Source: UBA6921 sp964532385 (lineage in GTDB: Bacteria; Pseudomonadota; Gammaproteobacteria; SG8-11). From it: DNA of 64,000 nucleotides. The DNA lies in the NCBI GenBank assembly GCA_964532385.1, contig CAZHHW010000003.1, positions 1 through 64,000 on the forward strand, written 5' to 3'. The position numbers and the translations under genes are program-made. This document shows, in pieces, positions 33,945-42,390 of the stretch (the stretch's first letter is position 1; each line of letters opens with the position of its first letter). The notes below the pieces were generated by a model, which made no database searches, was not told where the DNA came from, and saw nothing but the letters and a program-made list of their open reading frames with translations.

Positions 33945-35219
33945 TCAGGGAGTTGCAGCGCCATCGACTTTTTTCTCCAGCACCGCGCCATAAAAACCGT
34001 CAGTGCCATGGAGGTGGGGAAACAGCCGTAAATCCAGACCCGGCATGGTCAACGGAATCTGCAAGCGCGCCAAAATATCATTGACCGGCACATGCATAAA
34101 CTCGGAATGCTGGAGTAAAAAGGCCTCGACGATGGTTTCGTTCTCCGCCCGTAGCAGGCTGCAGGTTGCATACACCAGGCGCCCGCCGGGTTTCACCAGG
34201 GTTGCAGCCGCGTCCAGAATTTCGCTTTGCTGGGCGGCCAGCGTAGGCAAGTCGAGCTCACGCCATTTGGTATCGGGGTTGCGCCGCAACGTGCCGGTGC
34301 CGGAACAGGGTGCGTCGACCAGCACGCGATGAATGGTGCCGCGCAGGCGTTTGACCTGCGGGTCACGCGCATTTTTGATTAATTGCGCGCGCACATTGCT
34401 CAAACCCGCGCGGCGCACACGCGGCTTGAGGCGTTCCAGCCGGTGCTCGTGTACATCGAAGGCATACAGCGCGCCGGTGTTGTTCATCAAGTTGCCCAGA
34501 TGCAGGGTTTTACCGCCGCCGCCGGCGCAGAAATCCACCACACGTTCTTTTGGTTGTGGTTCCAGTAAAAGAGACAATAACTGACTCCCTTCGTCCTGCA
34601 CTTCGAACCGCCCGCTTTGAAACGCGGGCGTTGCGAACAGCGGTTTGCGATCCGCGCGGCGTAAGCCTTGCGGAGCATAGGGGGTGATTTGCGCGGCGTA
34701 ATCTTCGGTGGCCAGCTCGGCCTGCAATTGTTCGCGCGTGGTCTTGAGTGTATTGACGCGTAAGTCCACCAGAGCAGGCCGATTGAGTGCCTCGGCCAGT
34801 TGCAAGGCGTCCTGCTCGTTGAATTGTTGCAGCAGGCATTCCCACAACCAATCCGGCAAATTCGAGCGCACAGCCACAGGCAGTGCGGCGATGTCCGCCG
34901 TTTCGAGGCGCTGCATCAAGCCACGCACACGGCCATGACGGTCCAGCCGCAGCACCGCTTCGGCGTTCATGCCGTCGTACATCCGCAGGTAAGCGGCAAT
35001 TAATTCTTCGGTTACATTGCCTTCGCCGCACAAGGTTTGCAAAACGCGCTTGTTGCGCAAACAGCCGTACACGGTTTCGGCGACATAGCCGCGGTCATGG
35101 CTGCCCATTTCGCGGTGTGCGCGAAAATACTGCTCCATGCGCTTGTCGGCCGGAGTGCGGCCCGTCAAAATGAGGCGCAGCAACTCACAGGCAAGTTCAA
35201 AGTGGGCGGGGCGAAACAT
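33945..35219 (-). CDS. rsmB: 16S rRNA m5C methyltransferase, RsmB-family
   Basis: RNA (cytosine-5) methyltransferase of 424 aa. The N-terminal NusB-like helical domain is present but divergent (FELACELLRLILTGRTPADK, HDRGYVAETVYGCLRNKR). The catalytic domain has VDFCAGGGGKTLHL (AdoMet), the two catalytic cysteines in VLVDAPCSGTGTLRRNPD and RLVYATCSLLRAENE, and ends HGTDGFYGAVLEKK. In Escherichia coli RsmB modifies C967 of 16S rRNA. The usual neighbours fmt and def are absent, so the name is slightly less certain than the RsmB/NOP family. Confidence 0.85.
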   Translation of the reverse strand: MFRPAHFELACELLRLILTGRTPADKRMEQYFRAHREMGSHDRGYVAETVYGCLRNKRVLQTLCGEGNVTEELIAAYLRMYDGMNAEAVLRLDRHGRVRGLMQRLETADIAALPVAVRSNLPDWLWECLLQQFNEQDALQLAEALNRPALVDLRVNTLKTTREQLQAELATEDYAAQITPYAPQGLRRADRKPLFATPAFQSGRFEVQDEGSQLLSLLLEPQPKERVVDFCAGGGGKTLHLGNLMNNTGALYAFDVHEHRLERLKPRVRRAGLSNVRAQLIKNARDPQVKRLRGTIHRVLVDAPCSGTGTLRRNPDTKWRELDLPTLAAQQSEILDAAATLVKPGGRLVYATCSLLRAENETIVEAFLLQHSEFMHVPVNDILARLQIPLTMPGLDLRLFPHLHGTDGFYGAVLEKKVDGAATP

Positions 35220-35316
35220 GAGTGTGAGTCCGTTTAGTGCTGCGCAATGCGGCGCTCATCTTACTTGAAAAGCATGCGCATGAGCGCATGGTGGTGGATA
35301 TTTTAAAGAGGTGTTT

Positions 35317-35937
35317 ATGGGGCATTCGTTGCGTGGGTGGTTGCTGGCCGCATGCGCGGGTTTTAGCCAGGCGGATTTTGCCGCGGAGGGCAACGCCGCT
35401 GCCGGCAAAGGAAAATCGGCGCTGTGTCAGAGTTGTCATGGGGTGAATGGCAAAAGCGGCGATCCGACCGTGCCGCATCTGGCGGGCCAGCATTTCGAGT
35501 ACATTCTCAAACAGATTTACGATTTTCAAATGGCGAATCGCAGCGACCCGCGTATGAGTCCCATCGCGCATAGCCTGGATAATATGCAAGATGTGCGCGA
35601 CATCGCTGCGTATTTTTCAACGCAGCCCACCATGCGCGGCACGTTGGGCAAAAACGCACAAGTGCAGCGCGGTAGCGACATTTACAACCACGGTATTCCC
35701 GCACGCGGTATTGGCTCATGCGCGCAATGCCATGGCCCCAACGGCAAAGGCAGTACCCAAGGCATGGCGTTGTTTCCGGTGATCGGCGGGCAAAGCAAAA
35801 CATATCTGCTCAAGCAGTTCGAGGACTTCAAAACCGAAAAGCGTAATACCGACCCCTCCGGAGTGATGGTGGGATTGAGTAAGCAGCTTAAAAAAGAGGA
35901 GTGGGACGCTGTTGCGGAATATCTGGCCGGAATGTAG
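35317..35937 (+). CDS. Diheme cytochrome c (c4-like)
   Basis: Periplasmic cytochrome of 206 aa with a signal peptide (to about residue 24) and two haem sites, CQSCH (Cys37) and CAQCH (Cys135). Each is followed by a GxxG/Met ligand region (MSPIAHSL, MVGLSKQL). The two-lobed layout and the IGGQSKTYLLKQFEDF block are typical of c4, which shuttles electrons to terminal oxidases. The start at 35317 has AAAGAGG 5 bases upstream. The gene after it, another cytochrome, overlaps its 3' end by 26 bases, so they are co-expressed. Confidence 0.9.
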   Translation: MGHSLRGWLLAACAGFSQADFAAEGNAAAGKGKSALCQSCHGVNGKSGDPTVPHLAGQHFEYILKQIYDFQMANRSDPRMSPIAHSLDNMQDVRDIAAYFSTQPTMRGTLGKNAQVQRGSDIYNHGIPARGIGSCAQCHGPNGKGSTQGMALFPVIGGQSKTYLLKQFEDFKTEKRNTDPSGVMVGLSKQLKKEEWDAVAEYLAGM

Positions 35938-36367
35938 TGCGGTTTTATGCGTCTTATTGTTGAGCGCGTGTGGACCGCGCTCAACCGCGGTAAGCGTCGA
36001 TCCCGATAACACGGCGCTGGTGCAGCAAGGACAGCCGCTGTACCAAACGCATTGCGCGCGTTGCCATGGCGCGAATCTCGAAGGTCAGCCCGAATGGCGT
36101 ATCCGCAAGACCGACGGACGTCTGCCTGCACCGCCGCACGACGGCAGCGGCCACACTTGGCATCATCCCACGCCGGTGCTGGTGGAGATTATAAAGTTCG
36201 GTCTGGTGCCGCCACATGCGCCGGAGGGGTATGTCAGCGACATGCCGGCGTTCAAAGACACGCTGAGCGATGCACAGATAGCCGCGGTGTTGTCATTTAT
36301 CCAGAGCCGCTGGAACGCCGAAGTGCGCAGTTTCCGCCGCGACAATAAACTCGATGCCGCGCAATAA
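35912..36367 (+). CDS. Monohaem cytochrome c lipoprotein
   Basis: Protein of 151 aa with a lipoprotein signal (VLCVLLLSAC, Cys20), one haem site (THCARCHG), and a candidate Met ligand (YVSDMPAFKDTLSDAQIAAV). The only fitting start is TTG at 35912, inside the cytochrome c4 gene, 10 bases after AGAGGAG. It gives a short clean lipoprotein signal. Overlap with the preceding gene implies coupling. The partner enzyme is unknown. A membrane-tethered electron acceptor for the c4 protein is a reasonable inference. Confidence 0.8.
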   Translation: MRNIWPECSAVLCVLLLSACGPRSTAVSVDPDNTALVQQGQPLYQTHCARCHGANLEGQPEWRIRKTDGRLPAPPHDGSGHTWHHPTPVLVEIIKFGLVPPHAPEGYVSDMPAFKDTLSDAQIAAVLSFIQSRWNAEVRSFRRDNKLDAAQ

Positions 36368-36382
36368 GCGGCGGATGGCGCT

Positions 36383-36805
36383 ATGACCCTCATTGCGATT
36401 GCTCCGGGCGTGCGCGTCGACGACAGCACATTTGAATTCAACTTCATTCGCGCCTCGGGGCCGGGCGGCCAAAATGTCAACAAGGTGGCGACCGCGGTGC
36501 AGTTGCGCTACGACACCACCGGATTGCCCGCGGATGTGCAGCGCCGTTTACCGGCGTTCGCCGGCAAACGGCTGACCGCCGAAGGCATGCTGATCATCGA
36601 TGCGCGCCGTCACCGCACGCAGGAACGCAATCGCGCCGACGCGGTGGAACGTCTGCTCGAAGTGTTGCGCCGCGCGGCTGAAAAACCCAAGCCGCGAGTC
36701 AAAACCAAACCCAGCAAAGCTTCCATACAGAGGCGTCACGATGCCAAGCGCGAACGTGGAACGCTCAAAAGGCGACGGCATAAAGCGGGTGATCGGGATG
36801 AATAA
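36383..36805 (+). CDS. arfB: Alternative ribosome-rescue factor ArfB
   Basis: Peptidyl-tRNA hydrolase of 140 aa (YaeJ/ICT1 family) that frees ribosomes stalled on non-stop mRNAs. The catalytic GGQ is in RASGPGGQNVNKVATAVQL, and the C-terminal tail is highly basic (RRHDAKRERGTLKRRRHKAG), as needed to enter the empty mRNA channel. Length and tail distinguish it from true release factors. It starts 15 bases after the cytochrome gene. Confidence 0.95.
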   Translation: MTLIAIAPGVRVDDSTFEFNFIRASGPGGQNVNKVATAVQLRYDTTGLPADVQRRLPAFAGKRLTAEGMLIIDARRHRTQERNRADAVERLLEVLRRAAEKPKPRVKTKPSKASIQRRHDAKRERGTLKRRRHKAGDRDE

Positions 36806-36891
36806 CGCCCGGTGTTCCACCGCATCGTCGCGTTGATTTTCCTATGTTATGTTACGCGCTCATACTTTTTAGCCTACACAGGATTGAAGCC

Positions 36892-37482
36892 ATGCGTGTG
36901 ATACAAGGTTGGTCGGCAAGTGTTATTGCGGTTCTGATGCTGTTGACCGGTTGCGGGGTCAATAACATTCCCACCTATGATGAGGCGGCTACGGCGGCGT
37001 GGAGTCAGGTATTGAATCAATATCAGCGCCGCGCCGATCTGGTGCCTAATCTGGTCGAGACCGTTAAAGGCTTTGCGCGGCAGGAGCAGGAAGTGCTTAC
37101 ACAAGTCGTGGAAGCGCGCTCCAAGGTCGGCAGCATGCAGGTTCCTAAAGACATTCTCACTAATCCCCAGGCCTTCCAGCAATTTCAGAAAAATCAGGAT
37201 CAACTCGGCTCGGCATTGTCGCGTTTGCTGGTGGTGGTGGAAAAATATCCCGAACTGAAATCGAATCAGAACTTTTTAACCTTGCAATCGCAGCTCGAAG
37301 GCACCGAGAACCGTATTGCCGTCGCGCGCAAGGATTACATCGAAGCGGTGCAGCGTTACAACACCGAAATCCGCACTTTCCCCGGCCGCATCTGGAAGGG
37401 CATTTTGTATTCCGACATGCAGGCCAAACAGAACTTCAGCGCACCCGAGTCGGTCCAGGAAGCGCCCAAGGTGAAATTCTGA
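36892..37482 (+). CDS. lemA: LemA family lipoprotein
   Basis: Protein of 196 aa with an N-terminal lipoprotein signal (VIAVLMLLTGC) and the LemA helical bundle: YDEAATAAWSQVLNQYQRR, ADLVPNLVETVKGFA, LTQVVEARSKV, LKSNQNFLTLQSQLEGTENR and RIAVARKDYIEAVQRYN. The start at 36892 (MRVIQGW) is chosen since it gives the signal. Next to it is a TPM-domain gene, the usual pair. The exact molecular role of LemA is unknown; it is membrane-associated and exposed to the periplasm. Confidence 0.92.
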   Translation: MRVIQGWSASVIAVLMLLTGCGVNNIPTYDEAATAAWSQVLNQYQRRADLVPNLVETVKGFARQEQEVLTQVVEARSKVGSMQVPKDILTNPQAFQQFQKNQDQLGSALSRLLVVVEKYPELKSNQNFLTLQSQLEGTENRIAVARKDYIEAVQRYNTEIRTFPGRIWKGILYSDMQAKQNFSAPESVQEAPKVKF

Positions 37483-37483
37483 A

Positions 37484-38530
37484 GTGGTCGCCAACAGCGT
37501 GCTGCATTATTCGATTTGGAATTTATTTTCGAGTCAAGAGCGGATTGCTCGAACAAAGTACCCCTTCCCTTTGCAAGGGGGAAGGTTGGGATGGGGGTGG
37601 TTTGATCGTTCCGGCGCATGCGAATACCGCCGTCCCGGCAACTGCTCCTGGGTTGCCACAGATCAGGTTGGCCAGCTGTTTTCTCTTCGTAGTGGGAACA
37701 CCAATAAAATATTAGCGGCTCTGTTCATATTGCTGTGGACGTTGATGTCCGCCGTCCACGCGGCTCCTGAATTCCCTGCATTGACCGGCCGTGTGGTGGA
37801 CGACGCGGGGTTATTGTCAAGTTCAGCCCGCGCTCAACTCACGCAACTTTCAGAACAACACGAGCGCGCCACCGCCAACCAGCTGGTAGTCGTCACCGTG
37901 AAATCTTTGCAAGGCTATCCTGTGGAAGACTACGGCTATCAACTGGGCCGTTACTGGGGCATCGGGCAAAAAGGCCAGAATAACGGTGTGCTGTTGATCA
38001 TCGCGCCCAATGAGCGCGAAGTGCGCATCGAAGTGGGTTATGGACTGGAAGGCAAGCTGACGGATGCCATGTCGAGCCACATTATTCAAGGTCAAATCCT
38101 GCCCCGTTTCAAACGCGGCGACTATGAAGGCGGTATTGTCGCCGGAGCGCAGGCCATCGTCGCGGTCTTCGCGGGCGAGGAGTTGCCTTCCGCCGCCGCT
38201 GCGCCGAGCGTGCGCGCACCGCAAATGCCGATTCCCGCGCTGCTGATTTTTGGTGTGATCGCCGGGCAAATTCTCGCCATGTTTTTATCACGCGTGTTCG
38301 CAGGCACACTGGCGGGCGGCATCGCGGCAGCGGTGGTTTGGTTCGTGACGGGCGCCGCGTTGATGAGCGTCTTCGCCGCGATAGTGATTTTTATTTTCGT
38401 CGCGTTGTCGGGGCGCGGCGGCGGCATGCCGTGGATGGGTGGAGGCCGCGGCGGCGGAGGTTTCGGCGGGGGCGGATTTTCCGGCGGCGGAGGTTCGTTC
38501 GGCGGCGGCGGCGCGTCGGGGAGATGGTGA
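37484..38530 (+). CDS. TPM-domain (YgcG-like) membrane protein, start uncertain
   Basis: The conserved part starts at about residue 75 with a signal-like stretch (ILAALFILLWTLMSAVHAAP). The TPM domain follows (FPALTGRVVDDAGLLSSSAR, QLVVVTVKSLQGYPVEDYG, RVEVGYGLEG-like IEVGYGLEGKLTD), then two membrane helices and a Gly-rich tail typical of YgcG. The frame is open upstream to a GTG 2 bases after lemA. That leader contains a dispersed repeat and no normal start codon near the signal sequence (ACC AAT AAA stands where ATG would be expected). Either the leader is translated or an unusual start is used. Confidence 0.8.
   Translation: MVANSVLHYSIWNLFSSQERIARTKYPFPLQGGRLGWGWFDRSGACEYRRPGNCSWVATDQVGQLFSLRSGNTNKILAALFILLWTLMSAVHAAPEFPALTGRVVDDAGLLSSSARAQLTQLSEQHERATANQLVVVTVKSLQGYPVEDYGYQLGRYWGIGQKGQNNGVLLIIAPNEREVRIEVGYGLEGKLTDAMSSHIIQGQILPRFKRGDYEGGIVAGAQAIVAVFAGEELPSAAAAPSVRAPQMPIPALLIFGVIAGQILAMFLSRVFAGTLAGGIAAAVVWFVTGAALMSVFAAIVIFIFVALSGRGGGMPWMGGGRGGGGFGGGGFSGGGGSFGGGGASGRW
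37559..37602. repeat. Dispersed hairpin repeat (CCCTTCCC...GGGGGAAGG), copy 1
   Basis: CCCCTTCCCTTTGCAAGG and GGGAAGGTTGGGATGGGGG form an imperfect hairpin followed by a G-rich stretch. A related copy lies between alaS and lysC (63338-63368). Similar sequences are known as intergenic repeats in many proteobacteria. Here it sits inside the open frame at the 5' end of the TPM gene. Confidence 0.7.
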
Positions 38531-38567
38531 TTCTTGCGTTGATGGAAAGTTTGTAAAGATTATGGAA

Positions 38568-38593
38568 CAACAGGTAAGTGCCTGTTCTTTAAT
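38568..38593 (+). terminator. Possible intrinsic terminator after TPM gene
   Basis: AACAGG, loop TAAGTG, CCTGTT followed by CTTTAATTT, about 40 bases after the TPM gene stop. The stem is short and the U-tract is interrupted. Confidence 0.4.
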
Positions 38594-38654
38594 TTAAACC
38601 TATTTTTATTCAATACCGGATCGGTGTTAATAATCCGCCGGATGATAGTATTCC

Positions 38655-40271
38655 ATGGACCTGCGGTGCCCTGAGCAAGCGCGAATGTGGCTAATGGCCA
38701 ACGGCCTCGTAATGCTTTTCGCAGTGATCATAAATGGCTGTGCAAGTTCTAACGCAGGGCTTGGACGCATGGCCGCCGCTGGCATGCAAAATCCGATTGT
38801 CGCGGAAAATAATCTTACCGGAACAGAAGCGTGGCGCTTAACGAATCCCGCTTTGCATCGCGAGATCGAAGGCTATGCCTCCGCCACCAGCGTGAATCAC
38901 GGCGAAGCCATCCGGTTATATGTCAATACTAGCGCTCCAAGCTATACCCTCGAAGTATTCCGCATGGGTTGGTATCGAGGCTTGGGCGCGCGCCGCGTGT
39001 TCGGCCCGGTCAGCGTGCCGGGCACAGTTCAGCTCACACCCGCGCCCGACCCGCAAACCGGTTTGGTGGATTGCGACTGGAAGAACCCCTATTTACTGAA
39101 AACCGCCGCCGCGGATTCCGCAGGCACGCCATGGATCAGCGGTGTCTATCTCGCCAAACTGTCCACTGCGGATACCTCACGGCAAAGTTATATTATTTTC
39201 GTGGTCCGCAATGATGACCGCCCCTCCGATTTGGTTCTGCAATTGCCGGTGACCACGTACCAGGCCTATAACTTTTGGGGCGGCAAATCGTTGTATCTGG
39301 AAAGCAGTGGCAGTGAACTTCCGTGGGGCTTGGTGAAGGGTGAGCCCGCGGTGAAAGTTTCGTTCAATCGTCCGTATGCAGGCAGCACCAACCCATCAGC
39401 AGCTTACGGTGTGGGTGCGGGCGACTTCTTGACCAATACCCAACCCGTCATGCACGGCTATCCGATCAGTAGTGCCGGATGGGATTACAACTTGGTGCGC
39501 TGGCTCGAACGCGAAGGCTATGATTTGTCGTACCTCACGAGCCTTGATACGCATACCTCACCTGAATTATTGAAGTCGCACAAAGCGTTCTTGTCCGCCG
39601 GGCATGATGAATATTGGTCATGGTCAATGCGCGACAATCTCAAGGCAGCGCGCGATGCGGGTATGCATCTCGCATTTTTCGGCGCCAATGCCGTGTATTG
39701 GCAGGTGCGCTTCGAAGCGAGTCCCGCGACCCAAGCGGCTAATAGGGTTTTGGTTGCATATAAGGACAAGGCTAAAGATGATCCTTACAGCAAAGACGAC
39801 GATCCCTCCAATGACCGGTTTATTACCGTACGCTGGCACAGCGAACTGGTCGTTCGTCCGGAAGATTCCTTGGTCGGGCAGCATTATGTGCTTGATCCCG
39901 TGGATGGCGACATCGTGATTTCCAATGCGTCACACTGGGTGTTTGAGAACACCGAATTACATGAGGGTTCCCGGCTGGTCGGGCTGCTTGGCTATGAAGT
40001 CGATGGAATCGCAGGCAATCCGCGTCCGGGATTGGAAATTCTGGCCATCTCCAAAGCTGCGGATATCGGCAATCCAAGTCACACCGCCACTTCAAACATG
40101 ACAATTTATTCCACAGCGCAAGGATCTCTGGTTTTCGCGACAGGCTCGATGCAATGGAGTTGGGGATTGGATGATTTCAATTCCCCTCTTTTACGCGCAT
40201 CGCGGCTGAATTCTGCTGCAATGCAGATAACGCGGAATGTGCTGGCGCGTTTCATTGCGGCGCATAAATAA
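38655..40271 (+). CDS. N,N-dimethylformamidase-beta-like (DMFA2 C-terminal domain) lipoprotein
   Basis: Protein of 538 aa with a lipoprotein signal (MLFAVIINGC, Cys29). The body matches the large-subunit C-terminal domain of N,N-dimethylformamidase: HGEAIRLYVNTSAPSYTLEV, FRMGWYRGLGARRVFGPV, TTYQAYNFWGGKSLYL, SLDTHTSPELLKSHKAFLSA, GHDEYWSWSMRDNLKAARDAG and FFGANAVYWQVR. In DMFase an iron site uses Tyr and Glu residues, consistent with HDEYWS. The small subunit is absent. It occurs as a single exported protein, so substrate and activity are unknown; many such homologues are annotated only by domain. Confidence 0.75.
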   Translation: MDLRCPEQARMWLMANGLVMLFAVIINGCASSNAGLGRMAAAGMQNPIVAENNLTGTEAWRLTNPALHREIEGYASATSVNHGEAIRLYVNTSAPSYTLEVFRMGWYRGLGARRVFGPVSVPGTVQLTPAPDPQTGLVDCDWKNPYLLKTAAADSAGTPWISGVYLAKLSTADTSRQSYIIFVVRNDDRPSDLVLQLPVTTYQAYNFWGGKSLYLESSGSELPWGLVKGEPAVKVSFNRPYAGSTNPSAAYGVGAGDFLTNTQPVMHGYPISSAGWDYNLVRWLEREGYDLSYLTSLDTHTSPELLKSHKAFLSAGHDEYWSWSMRDNLKAARDAGMHLAFFGANAVYWQVRFEASPATQAANRVLVAYKDKAKDDPYSKDDDPSNDRFITVRWHSELVVRPEDSLVGQHYVLDPVDGDIVISNASHWVFENTELHEGSRLVGLLGYEVDGIAGNPRPGLEILAISKAADIGNPSHTATSNMTIYSTAQGSLVFATGSMQWSWGLDDFNSPLLRASRLNSAAMQITRNVLARFIAAHK

Positions 40272-40329
40272 CAGCCACGACGGCAATGGGTTACTTTTAT
40301 TTTGTAGTTCGCGCCGGACTGAACCTGAT

Positions 40330-41094
40330 TTAGGGAAACTCCACGCGGGCGGGCTGTCCGCCCCGCAGCAGCAGCTTGCCGGTGTTGAATGCAACGCCGA
40401 TTTCATACTGCGGGCCGCCGCTGGTAGTGTGCGCGGGTTCCAGACCGGTGGTTGCGATCCTTCCCTCGAACTGCTGCCCGGCGGCGAAAACTTTCGCCTG
40501 CTGTCCCATCACCAGTTTGGCTGAAGCCGGGACCTGCAGCCGCGCGACATATTCTGCCTGCTCGGCGAGCACCAGCACCGGCCGGTTTTCCAGGGTGTTG
40601 GTGATGCTTTCCCCGGCGCGCGTGCGCACGTCGAGAACCCAGCCGTCGAATGGCGCCGTGATCCTGCTGTGTTCCAATTCGTATTTGGCCTGGGTCAGAC
40701 GCGCCTGTGCTTGACTAAATGCCCCCCCGGCACGCTCGGCATTCAGTTTGGCATTTTCCAGCTCCACATTGGACAGCAGCGCGCGTTCGTACAACTGGCG
40801 CGCCTGCTGGTAATCGCGCTCGGCCACGGTTTGATCGGCGCGGTCCCGCACCAGTCCGGCTTCCGCCTGCACCACCCGCGCAACAAACGGTATATCGTCG
40901 AGCGCCATGAGAGTCTGCCCGGCCGCCACGTTTTGTCCGGTCATGACATTTACAGTTTTTACCATGCCGGAAACCGGCAGACCCAGTTCCACGCGCCGCC
41001 CGAACACTATGGTGGCATCGTAACCCGCGGCCGATGCAGTCATCCCGGACAGACCGGCGAGAAGCAACACGATTACGCGGCTGGTTTTTTTCAT
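40330..41094 (-). CDS. Periplasmic adaptor subunit (HlyD/RND membrane-fusion type)
   Basis: Protein of 254 aa with a signal peptide (about 1-23), two half-lipoyl motifs (GLPVSGMVKTVNVMTGQNVA and FDGWVLDVRTRAGESIT), and an alpha-helical hairpin between them (QARQLYERALLSNVELENAK). It is shorter than most adaptors and lacks the membrane-proximal domain. The ATG overlaps the stop of the TolC-like gene (ATGA), so the two are coupled. No inner-membrane pump gene follows; the next gene is on the other strand. Confidence 0.85.
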   Translation of the reverse strand: MKKTSRVIVLLLAGLSGMTASAAGYDATIVFGRRVELGLPVSGMVKTVNVMTGQNVAAGQTLMALDDIPFVARVVQAEAGLVRDRADQTVAERDYQQARQLYERALLSNVELENAKLNAERAGGAFSQAQARLTQAKYELEHSRITAPFDGWVLDVRTRAGESITNTLENRPVLVLAEQAEYVARLQVPASAKLVMGQQAKVFAAGQQFEGRIATTGLEPAHTTSGGPQYEIGVAFNTGKLLLRGGQPARVEFP

Positions 41095-42389
41095 GGAGTG
41101 CGCTCCTCGTTTCCGGTAATGATGGATTTCCCCAGTAATGTATCGATGCGTGCCCAGGTGAAAGTAATTTCGAGATCGGTTTTTGCAGCCAGCCATTGCG
41201 CCTCGGTCAGGCGTGTCAACGCGTTGCCCAGCCGGGTTTGGACTTCCATTTCATACAGTGCGCGCTGCCGGTCCAGACTCAGCTCTCGAAACGCCAGCCG
41301 CTGCTGTGCGGCCGCACGTTCCACCTTGAGCAATTCGAGCCGCTGCACCAGTTCCAGCGCCATGTGATGGAGCTGGTGCTCGGCTTGCGATAAGCGCGCT
41401 TGACGCGAAGCAAGCTCGGCTTGAGCCGCGGCGACGGCGGCTTTGTTGTCGTCGCCCTGCAACAGCGGCATGCGCAGCGCCAGCCCGGCGCGTACTTCAC
41501 TGCGCGCGGCGAGCGCGCGCTGATACTTGCCGAATTCCAGTTCCGCCGTGAGCGTTGGAGCGTAGCGCGTCCGCGCCGCATCGAGCAGGGCATGCGCGGA
41601 CTCGACATTTTTACGCAACGCGAGAATTTCGGGATTCGCGTTTGCGGCGCTCGCGTACAGCGCCTTGAATTCGGGAATTTCACGCTGCGACAGCGGCATC
41701 GCGGGAGTAACAATTTCATTGGGAATTTCATCCGGCCGGTTCAGCGCCAGCGCCAGCCGCTGGCGTGCGGCGCGTTGATTGCTCTGGCTTGCGTTGCGTT
41801 GAATGAGCGCTTCCTGGTAATAGTTTTCGGCTTCCAACCGTTCAAGTTCGGAAACCTGCCCCAGAGTCTGCCGCTCGCGGATACGGTCGAAGTTCAGATA
41901 GCGATGCGTCATTTCTTCAAGGTCGACGCTATAGCGCAGATCGGCAAGAAGAACATCATGATAACGTCGCAGGATTTCAATCCGGTGTTGCTGGCGCGCG
42001 TCCAGCAAATGCAACTCGCGGCCGGCAACCCCGGCCTGCGCCGACGCCATCAACGCGCGCGTTTGCCCAAAGTCATAGAGCGGACGCTTGACCAGCACAC
42101 GCGCATGGCTGTCGTCGAGGTAGTCGCCGCCGGTGCTTGGGTCGGCAACTTCAGGCGCGATCTCGAGGTATGCATGGATCCCATAGCGCGCACCCGCATC
42201 GATCCGCTGTGCCTGGGCCAGTGCAAGTTCAGCGCGCGCGAACTCCAGATCCGGATGCGGTTCGTCCGCCAGCGCCAGTGCCTGTTCCAAGGTCAACGGA
42301 TTCGGCAAGGTCGCTGGGCTCGCGGCGGCGATGAGCGTCACGAACGCCGTTGCCATCGCCAACGTGCGCGGCACGAACCTATGGTTCAC
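41091..42389 (-). CDS. TolC-family outer-membrane efflux protein
   Basis: Protein of 432 aa with a signal peptide and two OEP repeats made of long coiled-coil helices: LTLEQALALADEPHPDLEFA, RVLVKRPLYDFGQTRALMAS, RFERQTLGQVSELERLEAEN-like RIRERQTLGQVSELERLEAE, and AELASRQARLSQAEHQLHH. It should form the trimeric duct across the outer membrane. It is the middle gene of a thioredoxin-TolC-adaptor operon (1 base from the previous gene, 4-base overlap with the next). The cargo and the pump are not visible. Confidence 0.88.
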   Translation of the reverse strand: MNHRFVPRTLAMATAFVTLIAAASPATLPNPLTLEQALALADEPHPDLEFARAELALAQAQRIDAGARYGIHAYLEIAPEVADPSTGGDYLDDSHARVLVKRPLYDFGQTRALMASAQAGVAGRELHLLDARQQHRIEILRRYHDVLLADLRYSVDLEEMTHRYLNFDRIRERQTLGQVSELERLEAENYYQEALIQRNASQSNQRAARQRLALALNRPDEIPNEIVTPAMPLSQREIPEFKALYASAANANPEILALRKNVESAHALLDAARTRYAPTLTAELEFGKYQRALAARSEVRAGLALRMPLLQGDDNKAAVAAAQAELASRQARLSQAEHQLHHMALELVQRLELLKVERAAAQQRLAFRELSLDRQRALYEMEVQTRLGNALTRLTEAQWLAAKTDLEITFTWARIDTLLGKSIITGNEERTP

Positions 42390-42390
42390 G

